DNA of 64,000 bases, taken from assembly GCF_029714405.1 (NCBI RefSeq), contig NZ_CP121651.1:310001-374000 (forward strand), in the 5' to 3' direction. A program made the translations under genes and the position numbers. The notes below the pieces were generated by a model that saw nothing but the letters and a program-made list of their open reading frames with translations, did no database searches and was not told where the DNA came from. This DNA is from Bradyrhizobium sp. CB82. GTDB lineage: Bacteria > Pseudomonadota > Alphaproteobacteria > Rhizobiales > Xanthobacteraceae. Shown here in pieces: positions 45,313 to 53,424 of this stretch. The stretch's first letter is position 1, and every line of letters begins with the position of its first letter.

Positions 45313-45634
45313 GGGCGAAGGCGATATGCGGCGGTGACGGGTGGGGGCGACCTTCAAGGGCGAGAAGGAGCCGCGCTATTTCCCGCCGCTCGATGCCGCG
45401 CCGGATCAGTTCACGCTCGGCAAGTTGCGCCCGAAGCGGAACGACAGTGGTCGGATCAAGGGCTCGCCGCTGTGGGACATCAAGCCCGACCTTCAACTGT
45501 TCTACAACATGAGCCGCGATTGGGCGCGCATGTATGCGCCCGATGTCATCTCCGGCATGTACGGCCGCGACGAGATGGAAGACGCGGGCTTCACCGTCGC
45601 GTCTGAGGCCGCGCGCGATGTCTCGCCAAAATGA
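45183..45634 (+). pseudogene. Phage recombinase (RecT-like) remnant
   Basis: Two frames carry one protein: TYVVEQFVGGQKVEQIAYES with FHAVIEAR, then, after a shift near 45290-45340, GATFKGEKEPRYFPPLDAAP and KPDLQLFYNMSRDWARMYAP, DVISGMYGRDEMED. The last segment resembles the conserved C-terminal block of RecT-family single-strand annealing proteins. N-terminus missing. Probable prophage relic; the family assignment is from motif memory only. Confidence 0.45.
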
Positions 45635-45639
45635 ATGTG

Positions 45640-45941
45640 GGAGCCTGCGACACGGAAATCGGTCCTCGAATATCCAGTCGCGACCTCCGCACCTCAGGCC
45701 GTGAGCTGAGCTCGACCCTCTCCAGCAGTTGCGTCGCGACACTGGAGCCCTCCAAGTAAAGGCCGATCTCGTCCCGAGGATTCTCCGGCAGACCAGATTG
45801 GGAGGCCCCAATACTGCTCGCGACGGCATGATCGTTGTCCCACGCAAGGATTTTCGCGTGAACCTTCGGGTCCCGGTAACGATCGGCATTCATGGCGATT
45901 GGCAGATGGGCCTGAGAATGACAAGAAATTCGAGTATACAT
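45640..45941 (-). pseudogene. Phospholipase-D-like (PLDc) domain fragment
   Basis: KVHAKILAWDNDHAVASS contains the HxK(x)4D motif of PLD-type nucleases and helicase-associated PLD domains, followed by SGLPENPRDEIGLYLEGSSV and ATQLLERVE. Only the second half of a domain is left, without a plausible start. Confidence 0.5.
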
Positions 45942-46136
45942 CGCTGATCAACGCGATTTGGCATTCAGCGCGGCGCTCCCTAAGTAGTCCACTTTGGGAA
46001 AGGCTGCCGATCCGCGCGTTGCATCGAAGGCCTGCGTGTCGACCTTTGCTGCGCTAGAGGGCAAGAGCTGCCTCCTCCGAAACGTCTCGTCGATCACCAC
46101 GCTTATTGACAGCGGCATCAGCAGGACCTAGCGTAG
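45942..46136. other. Region upstream of the GntR gene
   Basis: No gene seen. It contains a TTGACA at 46106-46111 that is too far from the -10-like TATACT (46143-46148) to form a standard promoter with it. Confidence 0.4.
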
Positions 46137-46159
46137 ATTGGTATACTAGGTATACCAAT
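46137..46159. promoter_or_regulatory. 23-bp palindromic operator overlapping the GntR start codon
   Basis: ATTGGTATAC-TAG-GTATACCAAT is a perfect 10-bp inverted repeat around a 3-base centre. The repeat includes TATACT, a good -10 box, and ends on the ATG at 46158. It is the likely self-repression site of the GntR protein. Confidence 0.8.
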
Positions 46160-46868
46160 GTCCCCTCCGCTCAAACGATCGCGTCTCTTTGAGCAGGTTG
46201 TCGATATCCTCGAGCAGAGGATACGCGATCGGGAATTGGTGGCTGGTGCCGAGTTGCCATCAGAACGTCAGCTCATGGCGGAGTTCGGCGTTGGCCGGAC
46301 AGCGATACGCGAGGCACTGTTTCATCTGCAGCGTGCGGGGCTTGTTGATCTCCGGGCGGGTTCGCGGGCACGGATCACAGCCCCGAATGCTGAAGTCGTT
46401 ATGACGTCGCTCTCGAGCAGTGCCAAATATCTGCTCTCCGACGACAACGGCGTCCGTCATTTCCAAGATGCGCGTGCCCTCTTTGAGACCGGCCTGGCAC
46501 GTGATGCTGCACGCAACGCCACAGCAAAGGATATCCGCTACCTGAGCGATGCGCTTGACGCGAACTACAAGTCCATTGGCGACATCCAACGCTTTGAGGA
46601 CTCGGATATAACATTTCACTACGCGATCGCTACGATCCCCAAGAATCCTATCTATGTGGTCATGCACCGAGCCATCATCGATTGGCTCGTCGACCAAAGA
46701 CGTGTGACGCTCAGCTATCCCGGCCAGAACCGGGTCGCCTTCGATGCGCATGTTGCGATCTTCGAAGCGATCAAAGCACACGATCCGGAACTTGCCGATG
46801 CCCGCATGCGCTCGCACCTCGATCAGGTTGGCAAACTTTACTGGAAAGTCCGGAGGGCGGCCAAGTGA
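46158..46868 (+). CDS. GntR-family (FadR subfamily) transcriptional regulator
   Basis: 236 residues. The winged helix (FEQVVDILEQRIRDRELVAG, then SERQLMAEFGVGRTAIREAL) is followed by an all-helical FCD effector domain with metal/acid-binding residues in DITFHYAIA and FDAHVAIFEAIKAHDPELAD. It heads the sugar-acid operon. FadR-type regulators of such operons usually repress until a sugar acid or keto-acid binds. The start lies inside the palindrome, so the transcript is nearly leaderless. Confidence 0.9.
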   Translation: MSPPLKRSRLFEQVVDILEQRIRDRELVAGAELPSERQLMAEFGVGRTAIREALFHLQRAGLVDLRAGSRARITAPNAEVVMTSLSSSAKYLLSDDNGVRHFQDARALFETGLARDAARNATAKDIRYLSDALDANYKSIGDIQRFEDSDITFHYAIATIPKNPIYVVMHRAIIDWLVDQRRVTLSYPGQNRVAFDAHVAIFEAIKAHDPELADARMRSHLDQVGKLYWKVRRAAK

Positions 46869-46875
46869 ACGGCTC

Positions 46876-47139
46876 GTGGTCACCATCGGGTTCAAGCCAA
46901 AGCCGACTGCGATGGCTGTATTCCGTAAGCTCATCGACGAGAATTCACGCGAGCGCCAACTGGGCGACGGCGATTGCGCTTCGCCGGCCTCGTATCCATG
47001 GGCGGACGAACGCGCCCCGCTTTGCGAGATCTACAATAGTCGAGCGGCGTTCGACACGCATTATCAGCCACCGTGCTTCTCCACACTCAACGGGAGCTGC
47101 GCCGACCTGATCGTGAACAAGAACGTTGGCTGGGTTTGA
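46876..47139 (+). CDS. Small antibiotic-biosynthesis-monooxygenase-like (ABM/YgiN-type) protein
   Basis: 87 residues from a GTG directly after the GntR gene: VVTIGFKPKPTAMAVFRKLI, later PLCEIYNSRAAFDTHYQPPC and ADLIVNKNVGW. The pattern CEIYxxRAAFDTHY is the conserved end of ABM-fold proteins such as putative quinol monooxygenases. The middle looks degraded relative to the family, so it may be a failing gene. Its role in the operon is unknown. Confidence 0.5.
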   Translation: MVTIGFKPKPTAMAVFRKLIDENSRERQLGDGDCASPASYPWADERAPLCEIYNSRAAFDTHYQPPCFSTLNGSCADLIVNKNVGWV

Positions 47140-47188
47140 TCTCAACTTCGAGGGACCGAACACCAGACGCCAAACGGGAGGATGAACA

Positions 47189-47968
47189 ATGGCTCGTGCC
47201 GGACTCAAGCAAATGACCCGCACGCCAGAGGCCAAGCTCGGACATTTCATCATCGAGTTTGCCACTCCGGGAATCGGCCATATTCTCAAACAAGCGGATT
47301 GCGATTTCGCGCTTTTCGACCTGGAGCATTCGGGCTTTGGCTTCGAAACCGTCAAAAGTGCTGCACGCTATTTCGAAGCCGCGGGGGTACCGGCCATCGT
47401 CCGCGTGCCTTCAAAGGAATATCATCACATCGCGCGCGCCTGCGACGCGGGTGCGGAAGGGATCATGATCCCGATGGTTGGCACTGCCGCAGAAGCGGAG
47501 GCCGTCGTTAATTGCATGAAGTACTATCCGAACGGGCGACGTGGCGTTGCCTTGAGTATTGCGCATGATGCCTATGGGCAGGGCCCGGTGCTCGAGAAGC
47601 TTGCGGCTGCCAACGAGCGAACAACGCTGTTCTGCCAAATCGAGACTGCTGAAGGTGCCGAAAATGCCGACGCAATCGCTGCCGTCGATGGCGTCGACTG
47701 CCTGTGGGTCGGCCATTTCGATTTGTCAGTATCGCTTGGCGTCCCCGGCCAGTTCGATCATCCGAAATTTCTGAAGGCAGTTGAGCAGACGATTGCGGCT
47801 GCCAAGAAGCACAAGAAATCACTGGGCCGCCTTGTACCGACCACCGACGTCGGAATATCGCTCTACAAGCAGGGCTTCGATTTCTGCTGCTACTCGGGTG
47901 ACGTGTGGGTGCTTCGGGATGCGCTGGCCGCCGCAATCACCACCCTGCGGAAGGGATGCATGACATGA
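47189..47968 (+). CDS. HpcH/HpaI-type class II aldolase
   Basis: 259 residues. Family sites: FALFDLEHSGFGFETV (catalytic His), VPAIVRVPS (Arg), EGIMIPMVGTAAEAEAVVNC, CQIETAEGAENADAI (metal Glu) and WVGHFDLSVSLGVPGQFDHP. Relatives (HpaI, GarL, RhmA) cleave 2-keto-3-deoxy or 2-keto-4-hydroxy acids to pyruvate or hydroxypyruvate plus an aldehyde. GGGAGGATG precedes the ATG, and the stop overlaps the dehydrogenase start (ATGA). Substrate probably derives from the sugar acid imported by this operon. Confidence 0.88.
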   Translation: MARAGLKQMTRTPEAKLGHFIIEFATPGIGHILKQADCDFALFDLEHSGFGFETVKSAARYFEAAGVPAIVRVPSKEYHHIARACDAGAEGIMIPMVGTAAEAEAVVNCMKYYPNGRRGVALSIAHDAYGQGPVLEKLAAANERTTLFCQIETAEGAENADAIAAVDGVDCLWVGHFDLSVSLGVPGQFDHPKFLKAVEQTIAAAKKHKKSLGRLVPTTDVGISLYKQGFDFCCYSGDVWVLRDALAAAITTLRKGCMT

Positions 47969-49014
47969 ACGCGCCATTCCGTGTTGCCCTTTCGGGCGAT
48001 TTCAGGAAAGCCGACGGCTCGACCGTCTATCCCGATTTCGATCTGAAGCCTCTGCTGGAGCACCCCGGCGTCGAAATGGCCTATTTGGATAACGCCGATC
48101 CTCTGCGCAGCAACGATCTTGAGGACTTCGACGCACTTATCCTGCTGGCTCACCGCTTTGGGCCAGAAAGCGCACCGAAAAGCGGCAGGCTCAGCATCAT
48201 CGCTCGCTTTGGCGTCGGTTATGACACGGTGGATGTGCCGACCTGTACCGCCGCGGACATCGCGTTGGCGATCACGCCGGACGGCGTGCGCCGCCCTGTC
48301 GCTGTGTCGATCATGACCTTCATTCTGGCACTCGCCGGGAAGCTGATGGTGAAGGATAAGCTCGCCCGGCAAGGTCCAGAAGGCTTTTCGGCCCGCGGCG
48401 AGCATATGGGCTTTGGCCTGGTCGGCAAGGTGTTGGGCTCGATTGGTGTCGGCAATATCGGCGCTGAGCTGTTCCGGCTCGCCAAGCCGTTCGACATGAG
48501 ATTCATCGCTCATGATCCATTTGCGGACACTAGGCTGGCGGCCGGGCTCGGAGTCGAACTCGTCGGTCTTGACGACGTATTCGCCCGAGCCGACGTCGTT
48601 ACGGTGAACTGTCCACTGACGGCCGAGACACGCCACCTCGTGAACGCCGACCGTCTCGCCCTGATGAAGAAAACCGCCTTCTTCATCAATACTGCGCGCG
48701 GACCAATCGTCGATCAAAAGGCGCTCACAGACGTTCTAGCGAAACGGCGGATCGCTGGCGCGGCCCTCGACGTGTTCGAGCAAGAACCGACCGACCCGTC
48801 CGATCCTCTTTTTGCGCTCGACAACGTCATCGTGACGCCACACGCGCTTTGCTGGACCGATCAGTGCTTCGCCGAAAATGGTGCAGCTGACGTCAGGGCT
48901 GTGCTCGACATTCAGCACGGCCGAATCCCGCGCGGTATCGTCAATCGCGCGGTCCTCGAGAAACCGAACTTCCAACGCAAACTAGAGGAGTACCGCCGCC
49001 AATTTGGGAGTTGA
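47965..49014 (+). CDS. D-2-hydroxyacid dehydrogenase (hydroxypyruvate/glyoxylate-reductase-like)
   Basis: 349 residues. The Rossmann motif SIGVGNIGAELFRLA binds NAD(P)H. The catalytic triad is Arg in NTARGPIVD, Glu in ALDVFEQEPTDP and His in VTPHALCW. The His normally followed by xGW has CW here. ATGA overlap with the aldolase gene implies coupled synthesis, so it probably reduces the aldolase's keto-acid product or oxidises its precursor. A start at an upstream GTG-like codon is possible but gives no homologous residues. Confidence 0.85.
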   Translation: MNAPFRVALSGDFRKADGSTVYPDFDLKPLLEHPGVEMAYLDNADPLRSNDLEDFDALILLAHRFGPESAPKSGRLSIIARFGVGYDTVDVPTCTAADIALAITPDGVRRPVAVSIMTFILALAGKLMVKDKLARQGPEGFSARGEHMGFGLVGKVLGSIGVGNIGAELFRLAKPFDMRFIAHDPFADTRLAAGLGVELVGLDDVFARADVVTVNCPLTAETRHLVNADRLALMKKTAFFINTARGPIVDQKALTDVLAKRRIAGAALDVFEQEPTDPSDPLFALDNVIVTPHALCWTDQCFAENGAADVRAVLDIQHGRIPRGIVNRAVLEKPNFQRKLEEYRRQFGS

Positions 49015-49077
49015 GGAATCCTCGCCGCAAACGAGCGAGGGACATTTGAAATGTCAATCAAGGAACGGGAGGACACG

Positions 49078-50526
49078 ATGATCAATAGACGTGATTTCGG
49101 AAAGATCAGTCTGGGTGCCGGCCTCGTCGCGACAATGGCGCGGCCGGCATGGGCCGCATCGGCTGCCGACACCGCCGTCAAGGCCGCCCAGCAATATAAG
49201 GGACGCACAATCACGATCGTCTGGGAGGCAGGCCTTCAGTCGCTCGATCCCACTCACTTCTCCGGTCCGAAGTGGAAAGAGTTGACCGGGATGGATGTGA
49301 AGGTGGTCGAGGTCGCGACTGCCGAGATGTTCACCAAGATCATGCAAGACTACAGGTCGGGTGCCGGCGCCTATGACGCTCTCAACGTGATCCCTGCCTG
49401 GATGCCCGATCTTGCCCAGGCCGGCGCGCTTGAGGTGCTCGACCCCTATGTCGAGAAATACGGTTACGCCTCCGAGCTACAGACGATTGCACCGACCTAT
49501 CGCGACAACCAGATGAAAGTACGCGGCAAGATCTACGGCTTCCCCGACGATGGTGACGTTTTCCTGATGTACTATCGGCGCGACCTCTTCGAGGATCCAG
49601 CCGTACAGAAGGCCTTCAAGGAGAAGACAGGCAAAGACCTCGCGGTGCCGAAGACCTGGGCGGATTTCGATGTCGTCGGAGCTGGTCTTACGGACGTCCT
49701 AAAGGACAAGGGTATCTACGGCGCCTCCTTCTTCCGACAGCCTCCTTATGCGATGTACATGTTCGAGGAACGCTTTCGCAATGAGGGCGGCAAGTTCTTC
49801 GACGCTGACACCATGAAGGCCACGATCAACTCCGATGTCGGCGTTAAAGTCTTCACCGCCATGCGCAACGAGAACAAATTCATGCCGCCAGGCGTGGAGC
49901 AGTTCGGCTTTGTGGAGAATCTCGCGACTTTCCTGCAAGGCCAATCGGCCATGACCATCTCCTGGCCACCCTATGGGCGCTGGGCCGAGGGTTATGGTAC
50001 GGACCAGGAGGCACTGAACTGGGTCCCGAAGACAACCATCGCAGGCAAGGTGGGGTACGCCTTGCCGCCGGGAGGACATCCCGAGCTCGCAGCAGGTTTT
50101 GCGTTGTCGATTTCGTCCACCTCGAAGAACAAGGATGCGGCCTATCTCTTCATCCAGTGGCTCAACAGCGAAGATGTGAGCCGCCAGCGCGTTCAGCTTC
50201 CCTATACACTACGCGATCCGTTCCGCGACTCGCACTATACGGATTCTGGCTATCTCGCCCTGTGGCCAAACGCCAAGGACTATCTGGCTGCCTTGAAGCG
50301 GGCCTCGCAGACTGGCCTTCTCGATCTGTCGCTCCTGCAAACCGACAAATATGAGGAGGTCATGCGCCAGGCGATTTCAAAGCTCTGGGCGGGCGACGAT
50401 CCAAAGACGATCCTCGATGCGGCAGCAGCCGAGTGGAACGACATTACGCAGAAAATCGGCATCGACAAGCAGAAGACGGTCTATACGGCCTGGGCCGCTG
50501 AGTCCGGCGCTTATCCAAAAACATAA
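49078..50526 (+). CDS. Tat-exported sugar-binding protein of a CUT1 ABC importer
   Basis: 482 residues from MINRRDFGKISLGAGLVATM: twin Arg4-Arg5, hydrophobic core, AWA cleavage near 26. GGGAGGAC lies before this ATG, while the upstream ATG at 49051 lacks one. The mature part follows the MalE-like extracellular solute-binding fold (ITIVWEAGLQSLDPTHFSGP, YDALNVIPAWMPDLAQAGAL, GFPDDGDVFLMYYRRDLFED). At this length it sits among the larger CUT1 binding proteins. Confidence 0.88.
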   Translation: MINRRDFGKISLGAGLVATMARPAWAASAADTAVKAAQQYKGRTITIVWEAGLQSLDPTHFSGPKWKELTGMDVKVVEVATAEMFTKIMQDYRSGAGAYDALNVIPAWMPDLAQAGALEVLDPYVEKYGYASELQTIAPTYRDNQMKVRGKIYGFPDDGDVFLMYYRRDLFEDPAVQKAFKEKTGKDLAVPKTWADFDVVGAGLTDVLKDKGIYGASFFRQPPYAMYMFEERFRNEGGKFFDADTMKATINSDVGVKVFTAMRNENKFMPPGVEQFGFVENLATFLQGQSAMTISWPPYGRWAEGYGTDQEALNWVPKTTIAGKVGYALPPGGHPELAAGFALSISSTSKNKDAAYLFIQWLNSEDVSRQRVQLPYTLRDPFRDSHYTDSGYLALWPNAKDYLAALKRASQTGLLDLSLLQTDKYEEVMRQAISKLWAGDDPKTILDAAAAEWNDITQKIGIDKQKTVYTAWAAESGAYPKT

Positions 50527-50538
50527 GCACGCCTCTCA

Positions 50539-50564
50539 CCTCTCCCGCCTTCCAGCGGGAGAGG
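50539..50564. repeat. Perfect 10-bp hairpin between binding-protein and permease genes
   Basis: CCTCTCCCGC-CTTCCA-GCGGGAGAGG without a T tail, 12 bases after the binding-protein stop. Palindromes with this CTCTCCCGC core recur in rhizobial genomes. Here it probably protects the 5' message and lets the binding protein be made in excess. Confidence 0.8.
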
Positions 50565-50622
50565 GTCCGCCCGCTGTCGACGACAGCACGAGACCAAAGC
50601 GGAACTCATCCCGACCTGAGCC

Positions 50623-51501
50623 ATGGCCGCTATCGCCCATCCCGACCGCAACTTCAAATACTGGCTGATCTCGCCGGCCATTTTCCTGCTCTTGCTGGTC
50701 GGCCTTTTTCCACTGATCTTCTCCCTGGTGGTGAGCTTCATGCGCGTCACCATGCTGGAGACCGACACATCCTTTGCCGGGTTAGTGAATTACGTCCAGC
50801 TCTTTCATGACGCCAGACTCTGGCAGTCGCTCCTCCACACCGTGCTTATCATGATCATAGCCCTGCCCATCGAGCTGCTCCTCGGCCTCGCCATGGCCTA
50901 TCTGTTTCTCGACCACTTACCCGGTCGCCAGCTTCTGGTTTCGCTGCTCGTGCTGCCAACAATCATCTCACCGATCGTCGCCGGCGCCACATGGCGCCTC
51001 CTGCTCGACAACCGTTTTGGTCCGATCAACCAGATCATTGGCTGGTTCGCTGGTCACCCTGTGCCGGCTCTGTGGACGGTCAACCCCGGACTCGTCTATC
51101 CCGCCATCATCTTCTGTGAGATCTGGCAGTGGACACCGTTCATGTTCCTGATCTTGCTCGCCGCCCTTTCCAATGTCGATCGCTCATTGACCGAGGCCGC
51201 TGAGATTGACGGAGCGCGGTTCTGGCGCAGCTTCCGCTACGTTGTCCTCCCCGCAATCTTTCCAGTCATGTCGATCGCCATTCTGATCCGTGGCCTCGAC
51301 CTCTTCCGCATCTTCGACATCATCTGGGCGCTCACGGCGGGCGGTCCCGGCACGATGACCGAGACCATTTCGGTCTATACCTATGTCCAGGGCTTCAAGC
51401 AGTTCGAGTCGAGCTATACGGCGGCGATCGCCTTCCTTGTCATCGCGCTTCTCACCGTTATCGTGACCTGGGCCATTCGGCGCATGGGGCTGGCAAAATG
51501 A
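50623..51501 (+). CDS. CUT1 ABC importer permease (MalF-like)
   Basis: 292 residues with six hydrophobic segments, the first at about 12-35. The coupling-helix motif is EAAEIDGARFW in the second cytoplasmic loop. LDLFRIFDIIWALTAGGPGT is typical of MalF/UgpA proteins. It shares four bases (ATGA) with the next permease gene. Confidence 0.9.
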   Translation: MAAIAHPDRNFKYWLISPAIFLLLLVGLFPLIFSLVVSFMRVTMLETDTSFAGLVNYVQLFHDARLWQSLLHTVLIMIIALPIELLLGLAMAYLFLDHLPGRQLLVSLLVLPTIISPIVAGATWRLLLDNRFGPINQIIGWFAGHPVPALWTVNPGLVYPAIIFCEIWQWTPFMFLILLAALSNVDRSLTEAAEIDGARFWRSFRYVVLPAIFPVMSIAILIRGLDLFRIFDIIWALTAGGPGTMTETISVYTYVQGFKQFESSYTAAIAFLVIALLTVIVTWAIRRMGLAK

Positions 51502-52337
51502 AGGACGTACCGTTTCATCGCCGCAAGGAAACGAAGCTCGTTTTGCGCTATCTCATCGCAATGGTTCTCGTCATTATCTTCGTCTTTCCGATCTACTGGC
51601 TGTTTGCCATTTCGTTCAAGACGCCAGGTGAGATCTTCTCTTTTCCGCCGGTGTGGTATCCGAAGAGCATCCAGTTCAACAATTATGCGGTCCTGTTCAA
51701 GGATGGCGATGCCAAAACAGTCGGCAACAGCCTGGTACTGTCTTCGGTATCAACCTTCTTCGCCATGATCTTCGGCACCATCGCCGCCTACTCACTGGCG
51801 CGTTTCAAGACAGGCGGCGAGAACCTTGGCGTATGGATCATATCGCAGCGCATGATGCCTCCCGTGGCGATCGCATTCCCGATTTTCCTCTTCTACGTCT
51901 GGCTCGGCTGGGTCGATACCTACATCGGGCTCATCATCCTCTATACGGCGTTCAGCCTGCCGTATGTGATCTGGATGATGCGCGGCTATATCGAGGAGAT
52001 TCCGCTGGAGCTCGAAGAGAGCGCCCTCATCGACGGCTGCAACCGCTGGGAGGTCCTATGGAAGGTGGTATTTCCGATGGCGCGCTCCGGACTGTTCGCC
52101 ACCGCCGTCTTCACTTTCGTCTTTTCCTGGAACGATTTTCTGTTTGCACTGGTCCTCACCCGCACCGAGGTCACGACCTACACGGTCCAGGTCACGCACT
52201 ACTTCGGCGGCCAGTCGAACTTCTGGTCCAAGATCGCCGCGATGTCGGTGCTCGGGACCATTCCCGTGTTCATCACCGTCGCAACGCTGCAGCGCTATCT
52301 CGTCCGCGGCATATCCATGGGCGCAGTCAAGGGTTAA
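51498..52337 (+). CDS. CUT1 ABC importer permease (MalG-like)
   Basis: 279 residues, six hydrophobic segments, coupling motif EESALIDGCNRWEV and the MalG pattern SWNDFLFALVLTRTE. Forms the heterodimeric channel with the preceding permease. Confidence 0.9.
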   Translation: MKDVPFHRRKETKLVLRYLIAMVLVIIFVFPIYWLFAISFKTPGEIFSFPPVWYPKSIQFNNYAVLFKDGDAKTVGNSLVLSSVSTFFAMIFGTIAAYSLARFKTGGENLGVWIISQRMMPPVAIAFPIFLFYVWLGWVDTYIGLIILYTAFSLPYVIWMMRGYIEEIPLELEESALIDGCNRWEVLWKVVFPMARSGLFATAVFTFVFSWNDFLFALVLTRTEVTTYTVQVTHYFGGQSNFWSKIAAMSVLGTIPVFITVATLQRYLVRGISMGAVKG

Positions 52338-52340
52338 CTC

Positions 52341-53414
52341 GTGTCGGACCTGAAGATTACCGGACTTCACAAGCACTACGGCACATACCATGCCGTCAAG
52401 GGAATCGATCTTGAGGTGCCCTCGGGCGAGTTCACGGTACTGGTTGGCCCATCGGGATGCGGTAAATCAACCCTGCTCCGCACCATCGCCGGACTAGAGG
52501 AAGCGAGCGCCGGCACAGTTGAAATCGGCGGAAAGAACGTCACGTGGGCCCGCCCGCGCGATCGCGACATCGCGATGGTGTTCCAGAATTACGCGCTCTA
52601 TCCCTATCTCAACGTCTACGAGAACATAGCATTTGGCTTGCGGGCGAGGAAAGTTGCGTCCACCCAAATAGACAAACGCGTGAAGCGTGCCGCCGACATG
52701 CTCGGCATCGCGCAACTTCTCGACCGATTTCCGCGTGAACTTTCTGGCGGTCAGCGCCAGCGCGTCGCGATCGGCCGCGCGATCGTGCGCGACGCGCTGC
52801 TCTTTTTATTCGATGAACCGCTGAGCAATCTCGATGCCCAGCTTCGCGACGACATGCGGGTTGAGATCAAGCGGCTCCATCAGGAGCTTGGCCGCACCAT
52901 CATCTACGTCACTCACGACCAGATCGAGGCGATGACGCTCGCTGACCGCATCGCGCTGCTGCGTGACGGCAAGATTGAACAGCTCGGCGCGCCGCTGGAT
53001 TTGTTCGAGCGGCCGGCAACGCGCTTCGTGGCCGGCTTCCTCGGCAGCCCAAAGATGAACTTCCTTCCCGCTACCATCGAAGCCGGCGAAGTGATCCTTC
53101 GCGACGGAACGAGGCTCCCCCTGCCCACCGGGCGCAACGCGACTAATGGCCAGGCCGTCGTTTTGGGGCTCAGGCCCCAGCACATTGCCAAGGCGGGTGC
53201 GAGCGCCGCGCCGGGTCACGCGCGGTTGGTCACCACCATAGAGCTCGTCCAACCGACAGGCTCGCGGGTGCAGGTCAACATGCCGCTCGGCGGAAGCAGC
53301 ATCACCGCGGAATTCGCGGCTCACGAGGTCACCGCCACGGGCGAACAGGTCCGCATCGATATCGACATGATCCGCGCCGTTCTGATCGATCCACAAACTG
53401 ACAAGGTCATTTGA
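52341..53414 (+). CDS. CUT1 ABC importer ATPase (MalK/UgpC-like)
   Basis: 357 residues, GTG start three bases after the permease. Walker A GPSGCGKST (37-45), Q-loop VFQNYALYP, signature LSGGQRQRVAIGRAI, Walker B LFLFDEPLSNLDAQLR, H-loop VTHDQIEAM. The C-terminal 120 residues form the OB/TOBE regulatory domain (LGLRPQHI, VQPTGSRVQVNMP) typical of sugar importers. Confidence 0.92.
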   Translation: MSDLKITGLHKHYGTYHAVKGIDLEVPSGEFTVLVGPSGCGKSTLLRTIAGLEEASAGTVEIGGKNVTWARPRDRDIAMVFQNYALYPYLNVYENIAFGLRARKVASTQIDKRVKRAADMLGIAQLLDRFPRELSGGQRQRVAIGRAIVRDALLFLFDEPLSNLDAQLRDDMRVEIKRLHQELGRTIIYVTHDQIEAMTLADRIALLRDGKIEQLGAPLDLFERPATRFVAGFLGSPKMNFLPATIEAGEVILRDGTRLPLPTGRNATNGQAVVLGLRPQHIAKAGASAAPGHARLVTTIELVQPTGSRVQVNMPLGGSSITAEFAAHEVTATGEQVRIDIDMIRAVLIDPQTDKVI

Positions 53415-53424
53415 GGAAGCCGCC

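Noticed and set aside
45694..45951. Alternative minus-strand frame of 85 codons
   Set aside because: The PLD-like motif lies in the neighbouring frame; this one has no recognisable features.
46106..46148. TTGACA and TATACT as a promoter pair for the GntR gene
   Set aside because: The spacing is 31 bases, far from 17; only the -10-like box inside the palindrome was kept.
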